Shown one piece after another: positions 25,832 to 34,500 of a DNA stretch of 64,000 nt; position 1 is the stretch's first letter; each line of letters begins with the position of its first letter. This DNA comes from an uncultured Bacteroidales bacterium. GTDB taxonomy: Bacteria > Bacteroidota > Bacteroidia > Bacteroidales > F082. Position numbers and translations under genes: made by a program. The notes beneath the pieces were generated by a model. The model had not been told where the DNA came from and made no database searches. It saw only the letters and a list, made by a program, of their open reading frames with translations. The stretch covers positions 1-64,000 of the forward strand of contig ONKQ01000005.1 in the NCBI GenBank assembly GCA_900318465.1, read 5' to 3'.

Positions 25832-28800
25832 ATGAAGCGATTAAGGAAATTAACGCTGTTTTTAGCCCTCATTTGCCTTGCCTTGCCAACGACGGCCCAA
25901 AACACCTCCACGCAGGGCAAGGAGTTTTGGCTGTCGTTCATGCAGAATGGGTTCAGGAACCATCCTCAAGGCTATTGGATTACAACTCAGGTGCTCATCA
26001 GTGCCAAGCGCGACTGCTCAGGCGTCGTCACCAACCCTTTGACGGGATGGTCGGAGACGTTCAATGTTCGCGCCAACAACATCACGACCGTCGACATTCC
26101 CGAAGCGCAAGGCTATCATGGCGAGAGCGACTATGAGACCATCACGCACAAAGCCATCAAAGTCACCTCGACCGACACCATTTCGGTGTATTGCACCAAC
26201 ATCGCCTACGTTTCGTTTGACGCTTCCTTTGTTTTGCCGACAGAGAGCTTGGGTGACGAATACATCATCCAAAGCTACGACCAGTCGACAGCGGGCAGCA
26301 TGAATGACTATGTGACAACCAACGAAACCAGTGCCTTTCTTATCGTTGCCACCGAAGACAACACCTCTATCGAGATTACGCCCACCTGCGCCACATTGGG
26401 CGGACATCAAGCCAACCAGACCTACTCCATCACTTTGAACCAAGGCGAGACCTATCAGGTGCGTTCCACCAGAAGTGGCACCAACCGTGACTTGAGTGGC
26501 ACCCACGTGGTGGCCGCCGATTGCAAGAAAATCGCTGTCTTCAACGGCAACACCCTGACGTGCATCCCCATCAACATGGGCAACGGCTACGACCATATCG
26601 TGGAACAGGCCATGCCTTTGCGCTCGTGGGGCAAGAACTTTGTGGTGACCAACTCGCTCAACCGCAACCGCGACTTCATCAAGATTACCTCATCGGCCAA
26701 CAACAACGTCATCACCAAAAACGGTAATCCGCTGACGACCCTGCAAGCCTACGAATCGTACACTTTCTCCATGGCGGAAGACGAACATTCGTGCTTCATC
26801 GCGGCCTCGCAACCCTGCGCCGTTTACCTCTACAACAATTCGAGCTACGACCAGAACCCCTTGGGCGGATTGGGCGACCCCACAATGGTGTGGATAGCCC
26901 CAGTGGAGCAACGCATCAACGACATCACTTTCACCACTTTCAACAATTCGAGCATCAACATTACCGTCCACAGTGTCAACATCATCGTCAACACAGAGGA
27001 CATCAACAATGTCTACATAGATGGAGAGCAGATTTCGCCCTTGCTTTTCACGCGCGTGAACGGCAACAACGACTATAGTTTTGTCCGTCAAAACATTTCG
27101 CACGGCGTACATCAAATCAGCTGCAACCATGGTTTCAATGCCCATGTGTACGGTTTCGGTCAAGCCAAAGGATACGCTTACCTCGTCGGCTCCAACGCCA
27201 AAGACCTCAGCACCAACCTGACCATCAACGACATAGCAGTATTGGCTGGGGAAGTTTACCCATATTGCATTGAAGAGCCTGTAACCTTCTCCGCCGATGT
27301 CAACTTTCAGGAATACAGCATCTTGTGGAATTTCGGCGATGGCACTACCAGCACCGACAACCCCACAACACACGTTTACCACGACCGAAGAGTTTACAAT
27401 GCCTACCTCTATGTGGAAACAGACGCATCAGGCTGTTTGTCAGGAAATTCCGACACACTGAACTTTTACGTCGACCTTACCCAGCATTATGTCACTGAAA
27501 ACGTCGAGACCTGTGCCGGTGAACTGTATTCGGGCTATGGGTTCAACAATATCCTTATTAATAATGACACCATCCTCGCCCGCTTGCAGGACAACCCCGA
27601 CAATTCTGTATGCAAGGACAGCCTCTTGGTTTACGTCACGGCAAGGCCCAAATATCACGTCCCCATCAGCGACAGTCGCTGCTGGCAAGGCTCACCCGCC
27701 ATTTACGACGGCTATGGCTTCAGCTTTGAGTACGACGGGCCGGGCACATTCGAGCGCACCCTCAACCTCCAAACCACACAAGGTTGCGACAGCGTAGTGG
27801 TACTGACACTTTCCGTAGCCGACCAAATCAACCACAGTTTCAGTCACTATGAGTGCAGTGGCAGCTACGTTTGGGACGGCCGCACCTACGACCACGACGG
27901 CGACTATGACTGGACCTATACTTCTTCGGGCGGCTGCGACAGCATCGTCACGCTGCATCTCACCATGGGGCAAATACAGACCATAGAATTCGACACCACC
28001 CTTTGCGGCACTTTCGTTTGGGATGAGAGCGAATACAACACCTCCGGCGACTACACCCATTACTACACCGCGATGGACGGCTGCGACAGCATCGTAACCT
28101 GCCATTTGGACGTAGGAGGCAACGTGGAAGGCACCACCACCACCATTGAATCATGCGACGAATACGAATGGAAAGACTCAATCTATAGAGAAACAGGAAT
28201 TTACACACACGTTTATTCCACACCATTAGGTTGCGACAGCACCGTCTACCTCGATCTCACCATCAACTTGTCGCCCGACCCCTCTGAGATTTTCCCAACC
28301 GACCCTGAGAATATCTATCCACACTGGGTAGTAACGGCCACCGAGTTCCAAATCAACTCGTATGAATACCAGTTTTGGGACAACAATAACACATGCCATT
28401 GGGATTCAGTCAGTTGGGAGTTTGAAGACCCCGAAATCCTTTGGCTGCTCGAACCCGACAGCACCACCGACCCCATTGGAAAGAAATGCAAGGTATATGT
28501 GCTTAACTATGTGGAAGATACCATTTGGCTCAAGGCCACAGCCTACAACCTTTGCAACCCGCAAGGCGTAGAACGGCAGTATTGGTTTGTCTGCTCGTTC
28601 TACGGCATTGATGAACACGATAAAAAGGCTTTTGACCTCGACGTGATTCCCAATCCCAACAGCGGCAACATGCACATTAGTTTAGGCGAAATGGAAGGCC
28701 GCGTAGACGTCGCGATTTACGACATGAAAGGGCAAAACATCGACCGTTTCAGCTTCACGGCCACGCCAAAAAGCCTCTTCGATTACAACTTGGGAAGCCA

Positions 28801-28876
28801 AAAGAGTGGCATTTACCTCTTTGTTTTCAACTACAACGGAAATATCATCACCAAGAAAATCGTCATAACAAAATAA
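25832..28876 (+). CDS. T9SS cargo with IgGFc-binding-like N-terminal domain (paralogue 3 of 3)
   Basis: 1014 residues. Signal peptide 1-22 (ICLALPTTAQ). Residues about 25-440 (STQGKEFWLSFMQNG, TYQVRSTRSGTNRDLSGTHV, FVVTNSLNRN, AVYLYNNSSY) match the IgGFc-binding protein N-terminal domain family. A PKD-like unit (LWNFGDGTTSTDNPTTHVY) follows, then five Cys-Asp-Ser repeats, the shared WVVTATEFQINSYEY module and a sorting domain (VIPNPNSGNMHISLG to TKKIVITK). It begins 16 bases after the previous gene and probably shares its transcript. The IgGFc name comes from a mammalian mucus protein; in bacteria the domain's ligand is unknown. Confidence 0.87.
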   Translation: MKRLRKLTLFLALICLALPTTAQNTSTQGKEFWLSFMQNGFRNHPQGYWITTQVLISAKRDCSGVVTNPLTGWSETFNVRANNITTVDIPEAQGYHGESDYETITHKAIKVTSTDTISVYCTNIAYVSFDASFVLPTESLGDEYIIQSYDQSTAGSMNDYVTTNETSAFLIVATEDNTSIEITPTCATLGGHQANQTYSITLNQGETYQVRSTRSGTNRDLSGTHVVAADCKKIAVFNGNTLTCIPINMGNGYDHIVEQAMPLRSWGKNFVVTNSLNRNRDFIKITSSANNNVITKNGNPLTTLQAYESYTFSMAEDEHSCFIAASQPCAVYLYNNSSYDQNPLGGLGDPTMVWIAPVEQRINDITFTTFNNSSINITVHSVNIIVNTEDINNVYIDGEQISPLLFTRVNGNNDYSFVRQNISHGVHQISCNHGFNAHVYGFGQAKGYAYLVGSNAKDLSTNLTINDIAVLAGEVYPYCIEEPVTFSADVNFQEYSILWNFGDGTTSTDNPTTHVYHDRRVYNAYLYVETDASGCLSGNSDTLNFYVDLTQHYVTENVETCAGELYSGYGFNNILINNDTILARLQDNPDNSVCKDSLLVYVTARPKYHVPISDSRCWQGSPAIYDGYGFSFEYDGPGTFERTLNLQTTQGCDSVVVLTLSVADQINHSFSHYECSGSYVWDGRTYDHDGDYDWTYTSSGGCDSIVTLHLTMGQIQTIEFDTTLCGTFVWDESEYNTSGDYTHYYTAMDGCDSIVTCHLDVGGNVEGTTTTIESCDEYEWKDSIYRETGIYTHVYSTPLGCDSTVYLDLTINLSPDPSEIFPTDPENIYPHWVVTATEFQINSYEYQFWDNNNTCHWDSVSWEFEDPEILWLLEPDSTTDPIGKKCKVYVLNYVEDTIWLKATAYNLCNPQGVERQYWFVCSFYGIDEHDKKAFDLDVIPNPNSGNMHISLGEMEGRVDVAIYDMKGQNIDRFSFTATPKSLFDYNLGSQKSGIYLFVFNYNGNIITKKIVITK

Positions 28877-28909
28877 TTTACAATAAGTTAAAAAAAATAA
28901 CGGCAAAAG

Positions 28910-28939
28910 TTTGACGAATAAAATAATTCATTACATTTG
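28910..28939 (+). promoter_or_regulatory. Promoter before the lipoprotein/beta-barrel pair
   Basis: TTTG (28910-28913), 18-base spacer, TACATTTG (28932-28939), 52 bases before the lipoprotein start. Good match to the Bacteroidota consensus. Confidence 0.7.
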
Positions 28940-28990
28940 CAAGTTTAATAAAAACGAGAAGTCAAAGCAACCTCAACAGACATCGATTAT

Positions 28991-29845
28991 ATGAAAAGAC
29001 ACCTTTTGCACACCGTTCTTTTTCTTGCAGGCATGGCCTTGTTCACCTCTTGCCTGAAGGACGACCCGAAGAACAATGCTACCGTGTATTACGGCTATCA
29101 GCAAATCCCGAACATCAACGAATTTATGCCGCAGCGTCTGCTTGAGGCTTTCGGTAATGAATACCTGAACTATGGCGACGAACCGCCCAAGATTGAAGGC
29201 AGCTACGAAGCCCTGGCCCTTGACTTATATAAAAAAGTGTTGGGTGAGAGCAGTGCCTACATGATTGAGCTGGGACCTTTGTCGTACAAGGCTTACTTCA
29301 AAATCACCGAACAGCACAAAGGCATTGCCAAATTGGAGTTCAAGGCTCCCCATGGCGACCCTGAGCACCCCGAATATGGTGGCTATTTCTGCGAGTATTC
29401 AAGCAACGACACCACCTTTCATCTGATCAAGAACAGCATTGGGCATTTCACCAACGACACCATCGCTCCGGTGTATTTCAAGAACGGATTTCACCGCAAC
29501 GAGGACTTCCAGACCATCTACATCATGGGCACCGATCCTTATTTCACTGCCTATTTCTATGAGATTCGCAAAATCAGTTCAGGGACACAGCCCCTCAACG
29601 CCGTCATCATCTCCGGCAAGATGGACAAGGAAAACATCATCGTCTTTGACAGTCTTACCCAAAAGAACGACACCATCGTGAGTCCCATCATCAAAGACCT
29701 GCGGTGGGGCATCGAGACCATGAAATACTACAAAGAAGGTCCCACACTCGAACAGCTGCTGCGCTTCGGCTACCTGCCCAACTCGGGCGATGCGCTCGTC
29801 ATCCGCAGCACCCAAGACGTGCGTCACGGCGAATTTAACTACTAA
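28991..29845 (+). CDS. Lipoprotein of unknown function
   Basis: 284 residues. Lipobox LFTSC places the acylated Cys at residue 21, followed by LKDDPKNN; acidic residues after the Cys are typical of surface-exposed lipoproteins in Bacteroidota. The remainder is a mixed alpha/beta domain without a motif I can name (VYYGYQQIPNINEFMPQR, IMGTDPYFTAYFYEI). It is followed after 23 bases by a beta-barrel gene in the same orientation, so the two may work together at the outer membrane. Confidence 0.8.
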   Translation: MKRHLLHTVLFLAGMALFTSCLKDDPKNNATVYYGYQQIPNINEFMPQRLLEAFGNEYLNYGDEPPKIEGSYEALALDLYKKVLGESSAYMIELGPLSYKAYFKITEQHKGIAKLEFKAPHGDPEHPEYGGYFCEYSSNDTTFHLIKNSIGHFTNDTIAPVYFKNGFHRNEDFQTIYIMGTDPYFTAYFYEIRKISSGTQPLNAVIISGKMDKENIIVFDSLTQKNDTIVSPIIKDLRWGIETMKYYKEGPTLEQLLRFGYLPNSGDALVIRSTQDVRHGEFNY

Positions 29846-29868
29846 CCCTCCAACCGACACTTACAAAG

Positions 29869-30738
29869 ATGAAAAAAGCATATTTCCTGATTCTGGCCGC
29901 CCTTTTGATAGGCAGCATCTCCGCCAAGGCCCAGTTCAACAAACCCTTGTCGAACCGCTCGCAGTTCTATTCTAACGAAGCCAAATGCAATATCGGCCTC
30001 ATCGGTGGTGCCACCATGACGCAATGGTATCATATTGGCGGCACCAGAACCCAATACAAACATCCCTTCAACTTCGGCATCGTCGGTGGTCTCTCCCTCG
30101 AATACAAACTGCAACGCAACTTGAGTGTCAGCATTGAAGGTCTTTATGCCAAGCGCAACACCCAGCTCAATTACGAAGTGCTCAATCTGCCCGTTTCACT
30201 CACTGAGAGCAAGAACTTCTACCGCCAGTTGGACGCCAATTATACAGAAGTAGACGTGCAGGTGCCGTTCACTTATTATTTTGGTCAAGGCAACATCCAA
30301 CCTTTCGTTTATGCTGCGCCAAGATTCACTTTGCCATTGTCGGGCAAGATGACATGGCAGAAAAAGGAAATCCAGAACTATGGTACCGCCCAACAACAAT
30401 ACACCGACGTCTCCTATGACACTTTATCCATGACTGCGCAGAACATGCGTCCGTGGAATGTGGGTCTTGTGGCCGGCGTAGGCGTAATGTTCAGGATCAA
30501 TTTCAACAACTATTATTTCCTCATCAAGGCCGACGCCTCGGTGCATAGCACTGCGGTCAATTCGTTCTCGGACGAGGAAATCCAAGGCCAGTCGCAGCAA
30601 GTCATCGGCGCAAGCTATATCGATCCCTATCTGATGAGCTATCGCCTCAACACCGACGCCACCGCGAGAATTACCATCATGTTCCCCTTGAAGAAGCAGC
30701 TGAAAGGCGCATGCATGAGGTGGGGCGAGTATGATTGA
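29869..30738 (+). CDS. Outer-membrane beta-barrel protein
   Basis: 289 residues. Signal peptide 1-21 (LLIGSISAKAQ). Alternating hydrophobic strands with GIVGGLSLEYKLQRNLSVSIEG and NVGLVAGVGVMFRINF are typical of the OMP_b-brl/PorT-like family of 8- to 10-stranded barrels. Probably co-transcribed with the upstream lipoprotein, and ended by the hairpin at 30772. A role as partner or anchor for the lipoprotein is inferred. Confidence 0.8.
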   Translation: MKKAYFLILAALLIGSISAKAQFNKPLSNRSQFYSNEAKCNIGLIGGATMTQWYHIGGTRTQYKHPFNFGIVGGLSLEYKLQRNLSVSIEGLYAKRNTQLNYEVLNLPVSLTESKNFYRQLDANYTEVDVQVPFTYYFGQGNIQPFVYAAPRFTLPLSGKMTWQKKEIQNYGTAQQQYTDVSYDTLSMTAQNMRPWNVGLVAGVGVMFRINFNNYYFLIKADASVHSTAVNSFSDEEIQGQSQQVIGASYIDPYLMSYRLNTDATARITIMFPLKKQLKGACMRWGEYD

Positions 30739-30771
30739 TTGCCTCTGTTCAGCCATCGGAAAGCATAATTG

Positions 30772-30808
30772 GGCACCGGGTCGTTTCGACTTGGTGCCTG
30801 ATTTTTTT
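30772..30808 (+). terminator. Rho-independent terminator
   Basis: Stem GGCACC..GTCG / CGAC..GGTGCC with a TTT loop, followed by GATTTTTTT. Lies 34 bases after the beta-barrel gene. Confidence 0.8.
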
Positions 30809-30856
30809 CCATATTTTGCGTCATGAGAAAATTCTATTAGTTTTTGAAGTTTTTAT

Positions 30857-30864
30857 TATTTTTG
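30857..30864 (+). promoter_or_regulatory. -7 element of the DUF4160/DUF2442 pair
   Basis: TATTTTTG matches TAnnTTTG, 24 bases before the DUF4160 start. The -33 box is not evident at normal spacing. Confidence 0.5.
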
Positions 30865-30887
30865 CGGCATAAACTAAACCTGTTTCG

Positions 30888-31190
30888 ATGCCAAAGATAT
30901 ACGAATATTTGGGAATCATCTTCTTTCTCTATCCCAATGACCATGAGCCAATCCACGCACATGCTATCAGCGGGGAATACGAGACTATCTTTGAAATCCA
31001 TTTTGAGAACGGTAAGGTCAAGGAGATAAAAACCCGAAAGAAGCGCGGCAAACCACATCTTCCAAAATCCAAGATGGAACAAGCCTTGTCTTTTGTTGAG
31101 GAATTTGCCAACCAAATTGCGGAAAAATGGTATCGGTTCTATATTTTGAAAGAGACACTCACGTGTGAAAAAATCAACAAAATGATTTAA
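30888..31190 (+). CDS. DUF4160 family protein
   Basis: 100 residues. The N-terminal MPKIYEYLGIIFFLYPNDHEPIHAHA is the family signature (short beta hairpin then the HxPxHxHA stretch), followed by IFEIHFENGKVKEI and a helical end. DUF4160 genes are usually paired with DUF2442 genes, as here with a four-base gap. The pair is often suspected to be a toxin-antitoxin or small regulatory unit; the function has not been settled to my knowledge. Confidence 0.88.
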   Translation: MPKIYEYLGIIFFLYPNDHEPIHAHAISGEYETIFEIHFENGKVKEIKTRKKRGKPHLPKSKMEQALSFVEEFANQIAEKWYRFYILKETLTCEKINKMI

Positions 31191-31194
31191 TGCC

Positions 31195-31458
31195 ATGAAT
31201 CCATACAACGTTATAGAAATTGAGCCTTGCGGTGATTACAAACTTCAAGTCACATTTGCCGATGGAAAAAGCAATGTGATTGATTTTGAGCCTTATTTTA
31301 TCAAGCGCCCACATCCACAATACGACCGCTATCATGACCCAGTCCGTTTCCTTGAATACAAGATTGAATACGGCAACCTTGTATGGGGCGAGAATTGGGA
31401 TTTGATGTTTGACTCGCTCAATCTCTATTACAACAACCTTTTCAAGAACTTTGGGTGA
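31195..31458 (+). CDS. DUF2442 family protein
   Basis: 87 residues. Family features: YKLQVTFADGKSNVIDFEPYF, then DPVRFLEYKIEYGNLVWGENWDLMFDSL. The length fits the family. It follows the DUF4160 gene and lies 44 bases before a C25 peptidase gene that has no promoter of its own that I can see, so read-through is possible. Confidence 0.88.
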   Translation: MNPYNVIEIEPCGDYKLQVTFADGKSNVIDFEPYFIKRPHPQYDRYHDPVRFLEYKIEYGNLVWGENWDLMFDSLNLYYNNLFKNFG

Positions 31459-31502
31459 ACCCAGTATAACGAACAAATAAGTCAAATCAAAATAACTCTA
31501 AA

Positions 31503-34500
31503 ATGAAAAAGCCATTACCTACATTTCTTGCCATCGCCTTGGCTGTCCTCACAGGAACCTTCTGCATGGCACAAACCTTCAACTATCCCGTGAAAGGTAA
31601 GCAGGGCTTCAGCCTGACTGAAAAGACTCGCGACGGACTGCACATCAGCTACAACGTGGGGCAAGTCACGCTCAACCAACTCACCTACCGTGGCGAGGAG
31701 ATGAGCGAGGTAAGCATCCCCGCCATTTCGCTGCCCAACAACGCAGGACACCCCAACCTGCCTGCCGAGAGCCGTATGATGGCCATCCCTCATGGCGCCA
31801 CTGCCACGCTCAACGTCATCAGTTTTGAGACGGAAACCATCCACAACGTCAACATCGCCCCCGCCCTACGCATTCAGGCAGAGAGCGAAGAGCCTGACAT
31901 GAACTATGTGAAGGACATGGCCATCTACAGCAAGGATGCCTTCTATCCTGCCGAACCTTTCGTGATGGGCAATTCCTACATCCGTGGCGTCGATGCCGTC
32001 ACCGTGTCCATCACACCCTTCCAGTACAACCCCGTCACAAAGGAGCTGAAAGTGTTCACCAACATTGAACTTTCGGTGACCTTCGAGGGCGGCAATGGTC
32101 ATTTCGGCGAAGACCGTCTGCGCTCACCTTATTGGGACCCCATCCTCGCTGCCGAATTGATGAATTATGACCAACTGCCCGTCATCGACTATGCGGCTCG
32201 TATGCAAAAATGGCTGCGCGACGGTGACAAAGGCGCTGAATACCTCATCATCACGCCCAACAACGATGCTTGGGCCGAATACGCCAACCAACTGAGGGAC
32301 TACCGCACACGCCAAGGCATCTTTACTGAAGTGTATCGTTTGGATGAGATGCCTGCCAACAACACCTCCCAGTTGAAGGCTTGGTTCCACAATGCCTACA
32401 ACACTTGGGAGATTGCCCCTGTGGCAGTATGTCTCTTAGGTGACCACAACACCAACATGGCTTACGGCATTCCTGCTGAAACCACCTTTCACTCTGATTA
32501 TTACGGCAACTGCATCACCGACAACAAATATGCTGATGCGGTCGGCAACGATAACTTACCCGACATGGTTTTCTCTCGTCTTGTTGCGCAGAATGCCAAC
32601 GAGCTGCCTGTCTTTGTCGGTAAACAAATCGAATACGAATACACCAATCCCAACATGAATCCCTCGTTCTATTCCCGACCCATCACTGCTTTGGGATGGC
32701 AAACTGAGCGCTGGTTCCAACTTTGCTCCGAAGTATTTGGCGGCTATATGCGACAAAAAGGTTATGACACCAACCGTATCAATTGCATCTATGACGGTAC
32801 ACCTGGTAGCATTTGGTCGAGCAACCAAAACACTTCAATGGTGGTCAACTATTTTGGCCCCAATGGTGTAGGTTATATCCCCGCCTCTCCGAGCGAATTG
32901 GGTGATTGGAACAACGGCACTCCTCAACTCGTGGTGCAAGCTGTCAACGAAGGCTCCTTCTGGGTACAACATCGTGACCATGGTTTGGAAACCGGTTGGG
33001 GAGAACCTGCTGTACGCAACAGCCATATTGATCAGATGAACAATGTTGGCAAGTTGCCCTTTGTGATGTCCATCAACTGTCAAACTGGTATGTTCGACTA
33101 TACTGGATCAAACGGCAACTGCTTCGCAGAGAAGTGGATGCGTCGGACTTACAACGGTGAGAATGCCGGTGCTGTAGGTCTGCTCTGCCCGACCCATGTC
33201 TCCTACTCTTTCGTCAACGACGCATACGTTTGGGGTGTCTATGACCTCTTTGACGGCGATTTCATGCCTACCTACGGTCCATTCGCCGAAAACACGGGCA
33301 ACTGGATGCCTGCTTTCGGCAACGTGGCTGGTAAGTATTTCTTGGCACAAAGTGCTTGGCCCTACAACACCCAAAACAAAGACATTACTTACACCATGTT
33401 CACTGCCCACTGCGACGCTTTCCTGCGCATCTACACGCAAGTGCCTCAAGAGATGGAAGTAGTCCATCCTGAAGAGGTGCTCGCCGGCTTGGGCGAAGTC
33501 AGCATCACCGCTCCCGAAGGCTGCATGATTAGCTTGGTGAAAGAAAACCCCGAAGGCGGATGGTACATTCTCGCCGTAGCCGAAGCCACTGGCGACCCGC
33601 AAACCATCTCCTTTGACCCCCAAGTTCCTCCGACCGAAATCAACCTTGTCGTGACGGGCCAGAACTACCTGCGCTATGAAGCCGTCATGGCTGTCATTCC
33701 TGCCAATGGTCCCTACATCGTGTTCGACAACAAGCTCATCAACGACGAAAACGGCAACGGTCAGCTCGACTTCGGCGAAGCCATCAACCTCGACATCACC
33801 CTGAAGAACGTCGGTAGCGATCCGATGGAAGCTTTCGAGGCTGTGCTTGGAACCGAGTCGGAGTACATCACCATCACCAACAGCACAGCGCAATACGAGA
33901 GCATGAATCCCAACGCCTTGCAAACCATCGAAAATGCCTTCTCGTTCACCGTGGCCGACAACGTGCCCGACAACACGAGCAACCTGTTCACCATCACCGT
34001 GACCAACGGCGACGACGAATTTGTCAGCAACTTGACAATGAAATCATACGCCCCCGTCTTCGACCTTGGCGACATGAGCGTCACCGAAATCGATGGAAAC
34101 GGCAACGGACGCTTGGATGCCGGCGAGACTGCCATTTTGAATTTCTCCATCGAGAACAAGGGCCACGCCGATGCTGCCGCCACCATTGCCAATCTGCAAA
34201 TGCTTTCGCCTTACATCCTCATCGAGGAAAGCACTGTCAACTTTGAGAGCTTTGTCGCTGGCGGAAACCAAACGGCCAGCTTCAACGTCACTGTCGACGA
34301 AAACACACCCATCGGCTACAGTTGTCCCATGATGCTGAATGTCACCTCGGGACAATACAATGTACAACAAGACTATACCGCCAAGGTCGGCCTCATCATT
34401 GAGGACTTTGAAAGTGGCGAGTTTGGCCAAGGCTGGACTAACGACGGTGCTCATCCTTGGAGAATCGTCAGCGAAGACCCCTACGAAGGCACCCATTGCG

